Of a stretch of DNA of 64,000 bases, positions 48,856-62,500 are shown in pieces. The first letter of the stretch is position 1. Each line of letters begins with the position of its first letter. A program made the position numbers and the translations under genes. The DNA lies in NCBI GenBank assembly GCA_051294375.1, contig CM119265.1, positions 10,371,042-10,435,041 of the forward strand. The letters are read 5' to 3'. Under the pieces are notes generated by a model. It worked only from the letters and a program-made list of their open reading frames with translations, was not told where the DNA came from and ran no database searches. Source of the stretch: Paraspadella gotoi (taxonomy: Eukaryota; Chaetognatha).

Positions 48856-51800
48856 TCATTGCTGCGTACAGTCCAGATTGTCGCCCATCTCATCGGCGAT
48901 CTTGTTGGATAGAAGCGTCCTCAGTTTGTCCACGTCACGCCGAACCGCTTTGACGCGCGCCAAACAAGTGGCGGGGTCTTTATCGGCTTCGGCTTGAAAG
49001 TTACTCCTTTCCGGTACTTTTGCGTGGGTGGCGTCCTCTCGTCGAAGGCCCAAAAGGACGGACATATTAGGGTCCTTGCCCTCCGCTTCGTCGGTGCAAA
49101 TTTGAACTAAACCCTAATAAAAATAAGTACGTATTATCTAAAATTATGAAGGAATTTACGAGATATGAGCATTTAAAACAAGTGGGACAGACCGACCGAC
49201 AGGGGAGTCGAGCGAAAAGTTAAATTCAAATAATCCTACACTCTAAAATCTTCACCTGCAATTCTGCCAAGCATTCGGCCAGTTCAGCCGCAACACGCTG
49301 TTGCATCTTTTCCCTCAACGCTGCATCCTCACCGTCGCTTTTGAGTTCAGCCAGATCTTCCGTCAACTGCGCCAAGCGTTGACGTAGAGATTCCTTAAGA
49401 GTTATGGCACTTATTGAAAGTTATTTTCGCTGGATTGTGTTATTACTTTGAATTAATTTATATATTTTAATTAAAGGTAATTAACATTAATCATTTAACT
49501 ACCGAGAAAGAGATGTATACGGGTTTTTCTATCATAGTAAAATATATTTTTTTGTAGGTAAATGGGCTTTAATATACATTGGGCAAAGTTTCCAACACAG
49601 AGTTTAGAAAGAACAGTGGTCAATTGTGAGGACAGATTAAGGTGAAACAAACAGAGCTAGTTTGTGAAATTGAAATGGTGCGAGAGAGAGGAGAGAGAGT
49701 GAGAGAAATTGAAAAATAATACATTGTGCAATATACAACAAAGATAAATATTGTTTAAAACTTAATGATTAGTGTTAATTATTAGCTACTGTAAATAAAT
49801 AAGTTAGTGAAGATGAAATTGTGAAATTTGAAATGTGAAGGAAATAGTGGTGAGGGATAGTTAAGCAATTAGTAAAGTGAAAGTATAAGAGTTAAGATAC
49901 AGTTCAAAATGAGCTGGCCCCCCTTGGCTTGTGCAAAGGCTTGTACCTAAGCCGAAACATGTCCGTTATTAATGAAATAAATCGTTGTTGAAACTAATTT
50001 CAAACTCTTCTAATTGCCATTATACAACGAACCGAAAGGATTATACCACGATTCTTAGCTTAAAATGCTAAAAATTAGCTTCAAAGTTGCCGTAATATTT
50101 TTTTTTCCTTCGTGGTATTCATGTACATGTCGAGAAACAGGCATTTAGCTTTGAAATCCCCCTATCTCCCAAACCTTTCTCTTCCTACGAAGGATGACTA
50201 TAGACACAAGACACACCCATGAAAGGCTGCCAACCTGACTTCGAAATGCTGCCAAAAAGAATAAATCTGTCAAGGCAATCAACCGAGAAAAACAAACGTG
50301 AAAAGGCGAAAAAGGGACGGTAGCCGCGAAACACTTCTGCTCAAAAGGGAATGAAAAAAAAAAACTAGAGAAAAAATAGTGGCGAAATGGAGGCAGCTAG
50401 TACAAGTTACGATAAAATAATATAAAATATAATAAGCGTCGGAAATAAATAATGGCAAAAAGGCAACAATAATTCTTGAAATAAAGAATAAAAATTCGAA
50501 CAGCAGTGTGATTAAAGTAGCTAAACTAAACTAAAACTAAAACTAAAACCAAATATCTTAAAAGTATGGGGATCTCGCCAGACGTTACTATCAAAGAAAA
50601 TTAATGAAAATATCCGGAAAAAAAAGAATTATTGATTGATTGATGTAATAATAATTGATTGATTGATGTATTAGTAATTGATTAATTGATGTAATAATTA
50701 TTAATAGATGTAATAATTATTAATTGATATAATAATGATTGAGTAATATAATAGAAATTGATTGATTGTGGTAATAGTAATTGATTGATGCAATAGTAAT
50801 TGATTGATGCTATGATAACCAATTATTAATACAATTATAACCAGTTATTGATGCAATGATAACCAAATATTGATGCAATGATAACCAAATGATTGATGCG
50901 ATGATAATCAAATGATTGATGCGATGTTATAATCATTCATTTGATGCGATGATAATCATTCATTGATGCGATGATAATCATTCATTGATGCGATGATAAT
51001 CATTCATTGATGCGATGATAATCATTCATTGATGCGATGATAAATCATTCATTGATGCGATGATTAATCATTCATTGATTGCGATGATAATCATTCATTG
51101 ATGCGATGATAATCATTCATTGATGCGATGATATTCATTCATTGATGCGTATGATAATCATTCATTGATGCGATGATAATCATTCATTGATGCGATGATA
51201 ATCATTCATTGATGCGAGATATTTTTTTATAATCATTCATTGATGCGATGATAATCATTCATTGATGCGATGATAATCATCATCATTGATGCGATGATAT
51301 CATTCATTATGACGCGATGATAATCATTCATTGACGCGAGATATCATCTGATGCGAAGATAATCATTCATTGATGCGGAAGATAATTCATTCATTGATGC
51401 GATGATAATCATTTATTGAATGCGATGATAGTCATTCATTGATGCGATGATAGTCATTCATTGATGCGATGATAGTCATTCATTGATGCGATGATAGTCA
51501 TTCATTGATGCGATGATAGTCATTCATTGATGCGATGATAGTCATTCATTGATGCGATGATAGTCATTCATTGATGCGATGATAGTCATTCATTGATGCG
51601 ATGATAGTCATTCATTGATGCGATGATAGTCATTCATTGATGCGATGAATATCATTTCGGAGTCATTCATTGATGCGATGAAAGTCATTCATTGATGCGA
51701 TGAAAGTCATTGATGCGATGATAGTTATTCATCGTAAATAAAACATGCAGAGTGAGAGAGTGAGAAAGAAAAAAAGATAAAGAGAAGCTGGACAGCCGCT

Positions 51801-53055
51801 GCAGAGCTGAACTCGTTTTTAGACGAATCAGAAGCAGCGACGAAAAAAAAAAGAGAGAGTGACATATAATTAAAAGAAATAGAGAGAATTTTTACAATTT
51901 GCGATAATAAAGAAGCGTGACGACGAAGACGGTCACAAAGAAGCAGAGCCGATCCTTAATCTCGCCCAAGTCGGGAACAATATCAATTTGCACAGTTTTA
52001 TTTTTTCGCCGAAGCAGATTTTCGAGAATTGTAAATATACGTTGACAATAATGGCAACAACGCAATCAATTAATCTTCGGCGTTGACGTTGTTGTTGTTT
52101 TTCCAAAGGACGAAACGTAAATAAGATATGGCAGAATAATGCGCAGAAGCTCAAATATTTATGTATGTTTTGCTCGAGAGCAGAGCGATCTTCTCTTATT
52201 TCGGAAAATGCCCCTTGTTGTTTTGAAATCATAAATATGTAGATGCGTAAAAGGGGAATAAACTTTTCACAATATTTTAAAGAGAAAAACGGTTAACGTA
52301 ACATGTAACATTCCATCTCTCTAAGTAGAACATGGAGCGACACAGTTTTCACTACCAGTTTTCCAACAGACTCGACCTTTTTACCTTAATGGCGTCGTCG
52401 TCGTCGATTCTTCCGCGGAATCTCTCCGCTTCAGCGTCGCGAGATTTAACCGTCTGTTCCAGAGTCGTTACCTAAATCAGGGGAATACTATTAACCCCCC
52501 CAAAAAGTTGGCAAATTCGATTTCGTAGAAAAACTGGATGAAAGAGAAATCAGGATTTAGGAGACGTGAGACCCGAAAATAAAAACCAACGAAGGGAGAA
52601 AAAGAAAAGAGACGGAAAAGGAAAGTAAAAAGAAATGAAGGAGGACGAGGACGTAATTGAATTCGCATTGGCGCAAAAAAGGATCAAGACACCGAGTGCG
52701 AGGAGAAGAGGGGGAAAAAAAAAAAATCTTTGTGGCAAGAACGCGGAACGCGATTGAGTTGACGTTCAACAGAAGGGAGAATCGGAAAAAGAGGGAAGAA
52801 AACGGGGACGGAGAATAAGAAGAGAATAAAAAGAAAAAAAGCGAGGGAGAATAAATAACGCCAACGGGAGTAAGAAAGGTTTGATGATTTTAAGTTTACC
52901 TAACTTATCTATCCTTGTTGTACATTTCAAAAATGTAATGTTTCTCTCTCTCTCTCTCTCTCACTTTCATCATTTAAAAAATCAACTTACTTCCCCTATT
53001 TCCCTGTCCTTACATCTGACCACTGTCCTTTTCTCAATTCTTTGTTGGAAACACA

Positions 53056-53102
<47 letters not shown>

Positions 53103-56100
53103 ACTTATATTTGAGAAAATTGTCATTAATTTAACACTGATGAAGACTCGAAAATGTAAGAGTCGAAACATGTCCGTTGCTGAACGTTTAATAAAAATCG
53201 TTGTAAAACAAATAAAAATTTTCGTTTTTCGAACTCCGCTATTAAAATAAAACTACGAAAAGAGAAAATTACACGATAATTTTTGAAAAAATAATGGAGG
53301 AAATACAGGGTGACCATTTTCAACACGCGGCTAGAAAAACTTCACCAAACGAAAACGTTTTCAATCAAAAATAAAAGGAAATTCGTTACTTGGAATTCAT
53401 CACTAATTTGTACAAATATGGGTATTGCAAGGAAGCCCGTTAATAATGGATTCAGGAATACCAATTATAATTTCTTAAAAGTAATATACCTTGCTATTGA
53501 CTATTTTTAAAACTAAGGTAGTCATAATTCTGTACATTATAACTTTGACGGGTCTCAAAAAGCTATTTTTACAGTTTTTCAAGGGCTTTCAGACAATATC
53601 AATATTATTGTGATTTTCTGGAAAACTTTTTTTTATATCGTTCAGAAAGTAAGACAAAATTTTTCATTCAAAAACAGTAATCTATTGAGCAGGGAGATCA
53701 TTTTCAAAGTAGAAGTAAACCGAAAGTAATGATATCTATACATGAAAAACGAGTATGTATTGTATCTCTTTTCAAAATGTTAAAATATTTTTACGTTTTC
53801 ATTTGGTTAATTTTTTTTAGCGGCGGGTTGAAAATGGTCATGCTGTAGAAGAACAAAAAAAAATAACGAAAAATACACGACAATAAAATATTAAAACATT
53901 AAACATAGAAATGTTAAAGTATTACACATTTACGTAAAAAAGTATGAAACTAATTTAAATGTCTTATTAAAACTTTCTTAACAAGAAAAACAAAAGAAAA
54001 AATAGGACGGAAGAGCACAAAATATAAAAAAGTGAGACAGAGAGAGAGCACGCACTGTCGCAAAGAGGACGGACAAATTTGATTATCGCCGGAAATGAGC
54101 CAACAGCGACGGAGGAGGAGAATGATGAGAGGAAGGAAAGAAGAGGAAGAGGAGTGGAAAGAGGAACCGGAGCGAAAATTGAAGACCGGAGGAAATCCGA
54201 TTGTTTTCTTCGCCTCATTTTCCGGACTAATGAAGGGGATTCATTACGGATCATTCCGCGTCTCTCGACTGGCAAAAACCTAACGAGCTATGGGCGTTTT
54301 ACCATGGGGGACGTTTAACTTTCCTTTTTTTTCTTCTCTTTCTCTTTTTTCTATTCTCTCCCCCATCTCTTCCCACTTACCCTTTCGTGCAGTCTTCTAG
54401 TCTGATCGACGAGATCTTCCTCCCGTATCTTCGCCTCTCGTTGCTGCGTCTTCTGCCGCTTCTGCTGCGCCTCGAGCAACTTCCGCAGTCGGTCGCCGTC
54501 GGCTCTGAGGCGGTGGATCTCGTCCTCCATGTCCTCCACGTTGACGCCCGAGTCGGAGTCTCCGCCCGAGACGCCGGAGCCTATCTTGAGAGCGCGGATC
54601 ATCTCTCGATATTTTACTCGCTCGCGGTCGGAAGACTCCAACTGATAATTGTGACAAAGTAGGGAAGAAAGTCAACTTTTGTCTTTTGCTTCGAAAGATT
54701 AAAAGACAGAATTCGAAATAAAGCGAGAATAGTTATGAGGAAGAAAAGTTATCCAATTATTTAATCAACTATAAAGAGGATAATTTAAACCTATCTTACT
54801 TTCTTTAATTAACAAAACGTCTGCGGACAGAAAGAGACCGAAAAGTGAGATCAAGACTAACCAGTTTGAGCAAAAAATTCCGGACTGCTCACTATCATAA
54901 GCAGTAAGCAGCTAATCAGATAATTAATAAATTATTTTTTCCTATTCTTCAAATATTTTTTTTCAAATTTACTTTTAATATTTTCTTTATTTTTTCTTTT
55001 TCGTTTTTAATTCATTAATTAATAATTATAATAATTTTATAATATAATAAAATAACCTATACCCCTCATGGATTTCGGCTCATTAATCCGAATATCCAGG
55101 TATAGGCGAGCCATCACCAATGGTGATCCTTCATTGTTGCTTAGCCTATCTTAAACAAACCAAAGCCCTGGTATCACAGCATTATTAATTTTAGGGAAAT
55201 TTATTAAAGTTTTGTAATAATTTGTAAATAATTTAAATAAGTTAAATAATTAGTTAAAAAATAAGTTAAATAATTAAAGGTATGTTAATGTAAAGTTAAC
55301 ATTAATCTGAATAATCTGAATTAATCTAAATCTTCATTGATAGGGAAGACCTGTACTCTGGGAGTGAATAAACGAGACTGTGAGAAAGTCTTGAATGAAA
55401 GCTTGCAGGGACCTGCTCTGTCATTATCTTATAATTTATCAAAATTTGATGTTTCTGACATGATCTAAGTAACTTACCGACAAGATTTTGGGGTTGCACC
55501 GACGGACCGACAAAGTAAACCATAGCTTAGAGCCGGAATCTGCTCTATGCAGATCCGGCTAAAAAGTAAAAAGAGAAGGAAAAAAAAAAGCCTGTCCAAA
55601 GTCAGGGGCAAGATAGCTTATTTATTAAATGAATGGATAATTTTTATATTGGTTGTACCAATTTCATAAATAAAAAAAATTAAAAAAAACTGAAGAAAAA
55701 CGGGAGCTGAAAAAAGCAAAGAAGACCTCGAGGAATTAAAAAAGAAATTTATTGCTTCGGCGAAACAACACTCTTCCCATCTCTTGCGCCTCACCTTAAC
55801 CTTCCACTCCTCCTCCCCTTGTTCCAGACTCTCGATGACCGCTGCCTTGGCTTCGGCGTCGGCCCTCATCGCCGCCGCCTCTTCCTCGGCCGCGTCCGCT
55901 CTGGCCACCGCCTTCGCCAATCGCTCCTCGAGTAGCGCCGCCCGCGACTCGTTCTCCGCCACCTCCTGCGGCGTGGGGAGATCGGCGAGGTAAGTCTCGA
56001 TGTTGCTGAGCTGCTTCTTGGTACGGGCAAGCTCTTTTTCCTTGACTCGGCACTTGTGCCGCAACTCGTCGTAGACTTTGTCCCGATCCTCGAGTCGAGC

Positions 56101-58208
56101 GGCGGCCTCGGCGAGGCCCGACTCCTTGCGCTGCAGCTCGTCAACAAAGTCTCGTTTATTCCGCTCCAGTTGGAGCTCGGTCTCGGTCAAACGCCTCGCC
56201 AGATCGTCCGCCTCCATCTTGGACGTGGCGGAGGCTTCGGCCAGTTGGGCGCGGACGGCCGCCGTTTCGTACTGGAATTCCTGTCATGTAACTTTGTAGT
56301 AAAAAACGACGATTTCATTTCTTATTAAACTAAATCGGTACTTTGTTTACCTGCATCTTGACTTCCAATTCCTTCGTCTGCTGATGAAACAGAACCGGAT
56401 CAAAGGGCCGTTGTCGGAACTGCTTTCCAGATTGAGCGGCACCCGTCCGCCTAGTGGCAGCATCGGAGGTTAACTGTTCCTGCTGCTGCTGCCGCGCCAA
56501 CGATTCCAATTGTTGTATCTGCTGCCGCTGCTTTTCGATGACGATATCCTTTTCCTTGATCATGGAGTCGGCGACGCGACGGAGAGAATCCCAACGAGTG
56601 GCGTCACGATCCGCCGACGCCGATGAAGTCGAGGGCGACGGCGGTTTAGGCGGCGGCTGAGACGATGGAACGTAGGCGGGCCGGGAGGAAGAGTAAGATT
56701 CAGAAAAAGGATATGGATAATAGGCGGGGTAGGGATCGGAGGCGCCTGTCGTTGGACGCGGCGGGTAGTTCGCGGCCAGAAAAGCCGCTGCGTCACCGTC
56801 GTGCCACGATCGTCGATTCTTCGACGGCGACGGCGGAGCGGTGACGGTCAATGGCGCAACGGCCTGTTTAGTCATAGGGCCTCCCAAGCAAGCCATGCAC
56901 GCCGGCTGAAAAACGCCCCCTTCGTCGAAACGTGGAGCCGTCAGGGCACCACAAGAGTAGCAAGCCGCGGGGGGATAATGTACGTCGGTGGGGAGACGGG
57001 CGGGGTCGTGAGGTTGGAATGAATATGGGTAAGAGGGGAGCGCTTCGTAGGGAACGGGTTGTTGCGATGAAGCGGGTGGGCGGCAGGCCGAAGACGGCGA
57101 CTGCTGTCGAATCGGGCGAGTGATGCCGAGTCGAGGCCCGACGTTGAATTGAGAGGCGCTCCGGGGAAGAACGGCCGCCTTCGGGACTAAATGGATAAAA
57201 GAAACAAAAAATTGATAAAAACTAAGCAAAAATTAAGGTCAAGTCGACGTTCAAAAAAAGTTTCGAAAGTAAAGAAAGATTTCAGCAATTAATAAATAAG
57301 TTCCAGTAGGTAAAAGTCAACCTCTCGATTCAGAAGTCGCCCCGTCTTCCCATCGGTTCAAGTTCATCTCCGACGCCATCTTCGTCATTTTCGTCGACGC
57401 CTCGTCAACTTTGGCGCCGAGTGAATCGCTGTTTGATTTAGCGCGGGCGCGAAACATGGCCGGTTCCGGCGGCGCGCGATCTGCAAATAAAGGGGAGATT
57501 TAAGTCTTAGAGCTATGTAATGTATAAAAGTACTTTAAATCACACTCACCGATTGGGGTAACTCCGCGTCGTGTCACATTCCTTCTTTCGACGCCACGGG
57601 GATTTTCTTCGCTAACATGGTCGGGTTCGTCACTGGAGAAAGTCGACGTCGAGGGGGCGTCGTCGTCGTCGTCGTCGTCGCGTGGAACAGGGACGAAGGT
57701 TGAGCGAAGGTTGGATTGCTTCGGACGCTGGGGGTGAGAAACATATGAAAAACTGACTTTTTGCCAAATTTTTTCAAAACAATTGTAGTAGGATTTGTTG
57801 ATTTTTACCTATTTTCTACTTAATTGTTTTTTATTTTTTATTTACACCCAAAGGAATTTCCACTTAGTACATTTAACGCTAAAGTATACCGTAAACAGAT
57901 TTTATAATTTGCAGATATAATATTACAGAACAATCAGCTTAACTTGTCATCTGAAAGAAATAAAACGAAAACTTGAAACAAATGAGAAGTTAAGGTCTTT
58001 CACGTGAATAAACGAGCGTATGTGGTGGCAACTGACTTTTATAATTTGTAAAAGGTATATTAATAATATTATTAATATTTTACGTTGATTTCGTTATCGT
58101 TTTTGATGCCAAACGAACCTCTTTGATGATGGCGCCGAGTGGAAGTTTGAGGCGGCGATTGAGGCCCTCGGATCCGTTGGAGGAGATGGAGTGATAGCCT
58201 TCGGACAT
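48856..58208 (-). CDS. CEP85/CEP85L-like centrosomal coiled-coil protein
   Basis: Nine exons in phase, 830 residues: 58208-58119, 57727-57550, 57480-57322, 57186-56351, 56280-55795, 54641-54381, 52471-52385, 49393-49256 and 49113-48856. The N-terminal third is disordered, with an Asp run and CxxC pairs (YSCGAL, CMACLG). From DSMIKEKDIVIEKQRQQI onward it is coiled coil, with the conserved IETYLADLPTPQEV block and a C-terminus ARVKAVRRDVDKLRTLLSNK then MGDNLDCTQQ that matches the end of CEP85 proteins. In vertebrates CEP85 restrains NEK2 and helps recruit STIL for centriole assembly. Three introns are swollen by repeats (hammerhead relics, element S2, repeat R). The identification rests on remembered family motifs rather than an alignment. 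Confidence 0.8.
49495..50012. repeat. Hammerhead repeat family alpha, degenerate copy
   Basis: The 3' half of the hammerhead motif is intact on the plus strand (AAGCC GAAAC ATGTCC GTT at 49948-49965), with a stem II partner GGCTT, but the CTGANGA core is replaced by CTGGCCC. Upstream, GTTTCCAACACAGAG to GTGAGGAC (49590-49635) is the inverse of a block found at 53005-53050 and 13560-13610. It lies in a CEP85-like intron. Confidence 0.6.
50572..51945. mobile_element. Inverted-repeat element S, copy 2 (3' end truncated)
   Basis: Starts with ATCTCGCCAGACGTTACTAT as S1 does, and continues through ATTGATTGATG repeats, the 22-bp minisatellite and the AGCTGGACAGCCGCTGCA tail to GACGGTCACAAAGAAGC. 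The CGTCTGGCGAGAT right end is missing. The 1-kb insert of S1 is absent here. In a CEP85-like intron. Confidence 0.75.
50930..51735. repeat. 22-bp minisatellite array in S2
   Basis: More than thirty tandem units of GATGATAATCATTCATTGATGC. From about 51425 the unit switches to GATGATAGTCATTCATTGATGC, which is homogeneous for about ten units, a sign of local amplification. Confidence 0.92.
52940..53215. repeat. Hammerhead repeat family alpha, best-preserved copy, with (TC)n
   Basis: Contains a block (CTTACATCTGACCACTGTCC and TTCTTTGTTGGAAAC) that also occurs at 13570-13612, a long (TC)n tract (53056-53098) and the hammerhead at 53132. The downstream AATAAAAATCGTTGTAAAA matches the other copies. 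It lies in an intron of the CEP85-like gene, antisense to it. Confidence 0.75.
53132..53178 (+). ncRNA. Hammerhead ribozyme, family alpha, intact core
   Basis: Core CTGATGA, extra A, stem II GACTC/GAGTC with a ten-base loop, GAAA, palindromic ACATGT as stem III, cleavage C, then CGTT pairing with upstream AACA (AACG in the inferred ancestor, one mismatch next to the core). This fits the minimal type I hammerheads of Penelope-like elements, which are thought to act as dimers. All core bases are present. Confidence 0.75.
55334..55670. repeat. Interspersed repeat R, copy 2
   Basis: 55334-55436 and 55589-55670 match 1939-2150 in order and orientation. About 150 bp between them is unique. It lies in the CEP85-like intron 55794-... 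between the exons at 56280-55795 and 54641-54381. Confidence 0.75.
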
Positions 58209-59522
58209 CTTCTACCCACTCCGCAGAAGTCGAGGTCTTCAGTTCGACGATGACATTTCACAGAGTCAAACATCGATGTGACGACGAAACAGGGTCGAGC
58301 TTCTCGTGAATTCCGTGTCGTTCCTCCCTTTTTCCTTCTGTTCCGTGACTCGGACTCACTAGCACTCTCTTTCACGTTTCCTCGAGGTTTTTCCGCCGAG
58401 TTCGCAGAAAAGAAAAGTCCAGGGAAAATATCGCCGACGCGGGAGAAATTATTAGTAATAGAATACAAGGAGTTATTACGATGAGAACAGAGATGGGGGG
58501 GGAGAGGGAGAGATGAATAACAAGTTCGATGATTCAGCTGAATTGCGCTTCGGTCAGTTCGCCTCTCACTTGGTTCCGCCGGTGATTTTCTCGTTTTTCT
58601 CATTGACTTTTATCCTGTCGCTCACTCTCTCACTCGCGTCTCGCTCTCTCGATATTGCCGCGACCGGTCGCGTTGGGCGAGTTTTCGTCGTCGAGTTTGT
58701 CGACCAGCGTCGGTGACGTCAAGTTCTGGGGAGATTCGCTCGAGCGACTCGAGGAACCGCAGCGCCGTCTCGCGGGGAGAAGCGAGAAAAAACAAAAGGG
58801 AGCGCGCGATATGTGAGGAAATTATTGTGAGTCTTTAGTGTGGGCGAACGGAACGAGTTTAGATTTATCCTTGAAGTAACTTAATTTAGAATCGAGGACT
58901 CAATTTATGAGGCACTACTTAACGTTTCACAATCGGTTTAAAATTATTTTTTCTGTATAAAATGATCAATTATTATTTTATTAATCATGACAAACATTTT
59001 AACTTCTCGCCGAACTAGCTATATAATTTTACTTGGAAATTAGTCTTGGCCTTAAACGCAGTCCACGAAAAGGTTGTCAAAATAGCGAAAAATCAGTGTA
59101 TGATAATTATTTTAAATTTTTTTAATAATGAACGAGGATGGCGAAAAAAAGTAACCAAAAAACAGTGTATAAAAAACGATAAAAAATATATCGCTGTTAC
59201 TAATAGAAATAATAGTACTAGCAATAAAATGAGTCAGAAGTAACCTATATTATTAGAAAAAAAATTATAATTAACGAATCGGGGTTGGCGTGGCTTCAAA
59301 GAATAAGAATCGGTAAAGGACAATGAGAAAGATTCCCCTAAAAAGAAAACCCGTTCAGAAAGGATACCATTTTCCGTTTAAAGTACATCATAACATAAGG
59401 GACCACCACCCAGAGGGCAAATTATCTAGAGTTTGTGTGGGTGTACGATGTTGTTGGGAGGGGAGTTAACAGTTTTGGACGGCGTCGTTAACACTCTGGG
59501 ATCTATTCACAGGCGATTTTCT
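58209..59522. other. Gene-free stretch: CEP85-like promoter and TMEM120 3' UTR
   Basis: 58209-58840 is GC-richer than other intergenic DNA and probably carries the CEP85-like promoter and 5' UTR. The rest is AT-rich. No other gene was seen. Confidence 0.5.
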
Positions 59523-62500
59523 TCATTCCCACTTGTACTTGTTCCTCAGCGCCCAGAGATAATCGGCGGCGCCGCCACGCCCAATCTTCTTGCGAATAAC
59601 GAGGAGCGTCGTCCCAACGTTGCCGACGAAGAGAACCAAAAAGAGGAAAGAGAGAACGGGGACCTAGAGATTTTTAAAGGGGGGAGAGAGATGGAGAGGG
59701 AACTTTCGCGAAGATTCATCATTGGGACTTTTTTCATTTTGATTATTTTTTTTCATTCATTATTCATCAATTGATTATTGACTAATCGCTTTTTTTAATT
59801 CAGCTATTATTAGTATTAAGAGAAGATGTTAGGTATAGCAGGCTAACGGTTAGTTCCAACTCATTGTTCTTTTCTCCTGTTAACATTCCAGGGTGGACTT
59901 CAGACAGACTGTCAACACAGACAAGTAAGGAACAAATTAGAGCCACTTCCCAGCTTTTCCCGCTAATTTTTTCCAACGACCAAAGCCGAGTTGAAAAACC
60001 TTCCCAAGTAATCGAATCAATTTTCTTAAATCGAAAAAGGCGGGAAAATTCCTGATCTCCGCTGAACGGTTCGGCCCGAACCTGCCACTCGTCGCAGTCC
60101 GGGTGAAAGGAGAGACGAAAGAGAACGAACGCGTTGTAGAGTTGAAAGAGATACGCGGCGAAGAGGAAAGGGAGGAGGAACGACAGGCCTTTCCACATCC
60201 ATGACTGGTTGAGGACGAAAAAAGGTAATGAGTTTATTAGAAATAAGAAAAATTAAATTACTATAATTGACTGGTTCAAATTGAAAGCTTTTCAGGAAAG
60301 AAACCTGAAAGCCTTCGGCGGTGAGATCCATGTTGTGTCGTTCGCCCAACGCGCGCAGGCGGTATAAGCATCCGCGCTGGTAGTAGTATTGAAGAAATTG
60401 CACGAAACTCAGGAATAGAACGAAAACTATGAACTGCGTGCGAAACAACTGTAAATCGGGGGGAAAATAAAAAAAAATAATAAACAAATAATTAATCCCT
60501 TTTGGTCTCCACATAAAATATACACGACTTAAATCAACCTATACCTGGTAGGTGGTTCCGTCTGGCCAGACAAGTAATATCCCCGACACGACGGTCGACA
60601 CGAAATGGTGAGAAACCCACCTGGGAATTTCTTTTAATTAATATATGAATATTAAACAGAGAAAAGAAAGCTTACCATCCTTTGATGCGTGAACCGTTGA
60701 CCGTAAGAATGTTTTCTCGAATGGTCAAGGTGCAGTAATACCACACCAAAAGAAACGTTAAAATCGTCTCCCAGAAACGATATTTTAGGACGGTGAGTAT
60801 CAAGAGGGATAAAGCAAAAGCTGAGAAGAAAATAAAATGAAAGTAGACTTTAAAGTGGCGAACAGAATGTAGTTCGACTGAGGCAATACCGTTACTCACC
60901 GACGGACGTCACCCTGAGCTTGAACAGTTCGTAGTCGTTTTTGTAGGCAAATTTGGCGGCTTTACTGAGAAGCGAAACGTTAACGATTCCGAGAATTATT
61001 CGCAGATACAACCCGTTGTCCTGTTAAGCAGAAGAATTAAAAAAAAATCTTAAAAGCATAAGGATCGTCGCAATCGCATAAGAAAAATCTGGATTGACGA
61101 CAAATTTTGATACTAAAAAAAATAAAATTTGAGAAAAAAAAAATTTATAAACAAAGAAAAATTATATTTTGCGATTGTCAATTAAAAAAAATAATAAAGA
61201 ACCGAGGAAAATTAAAGTTACAGTTTCTGAAAAAAAAACAAAAAAAACTTTCATTGTCAAAAAATAAACTGATCAGCAGACAAAAAAAAACGAAATAAAG
61301 ACCCAATGTTTTTGCGATAGCAAAATGATAACATGCACAAATGCGATGCCTAATTTTACGAGTTCAATCCTAATTCAATTTTTTTTTAATAAAAGCGAAA
61401 AGAGAGAGAAAGAGAGAGAGAGAAAAAAAAAAGAAATCAAAAGGCAGCAGCAGAAGCAGCAGGAAAAAGAGAGAAAAAGAATAATCCCCTGCAGAGCCAG
61501 CTGCAGACTCGTTTTTTCCCCTATGAATCAGTGACAAGGGAAAAGAGAGAGGGAGAGAGACATATAATTAAAATAGAAAAGAGAGAGAGAAAGAAATATA
61601 AAAATAAAAGAGATAAAATTGTTTGTTTTGATAAAACGTAAAAAAAAATTTAATCATAAAAAAGGCGATCTTATGGCAACAGCCGGGTTGCCTGTGATGC
61701 CCATTGGGATGGGGCATCTCACTGTTGGCTTTGGGGGCTTCCGACCCTCAGTGACGCATCCAGTCACTGGCGCGGTTACCCTAGGACGGTCTCGCTTTGC
61801 CAACGCAGAGGGAAGTCGTTAGGACTGTGGATGGAACACTATGCCTGGGATGGTGTGTTCCCCTCTGAGCCAATGTATTTGGCTGAAGGATGGTGGACAT
61901 GAGGCGGTGTGAATATACCGCCACAGGATCCCCGGGCCAAGACATCACTCAGGTTCCTCAAGCCCGAGAGGTGTCTGACAAGACTGTTACCATAGTGGGA
62001 GAGAGAGAGAGAGCGTGAGTTGTGGGGGCATAGGCGTTTGTCGTAGCGTACCCCAGGGGCATAGGCGTTTGTCGTAGCGTACCCAAAGTCGGCAGGGCAT
62101 AGGCGTTTGTCGTAGCGTACCCTGAGAAGGTTGCGTGTTCGATAGTAGGGCTCACCACTTATGGCAACAGCCGGGTTGCCTGTGATGCCCATTGGGATGG
62201 GGCATCTCACTGTTGGCTTTGGGGGCTTCCGACCCTCAGTGACGCCTCCAGTCACTGGCGCGGTTACCCTAGGACGGTCTCGCTTTGCCAATGCAGAAGG
62301 AAGTCGTTAGGACTGTGGATGGAACACTACGCCTGGGATGGTGTGTTCCCCCTCAGAGCCAATGTATTTGGCTGAAGGATGGTGGACATGAGGCGGTGTG
62401 AATATACCGCCACAATCTATAATTTGGAACGCCGACGCCACTTATGTGCAAAACCACAGCAATATCGTCGCAAACGCAACGATAAAAATGATTTAGATTA

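Noticed and set aside
62027-62122. CRISPR-like array of three 27-bp repeats
   Set aside because: Spacers are 4 and 11 bp, and the locus is an intron of an animal gene; it is a small tandem array beside mobile elements.
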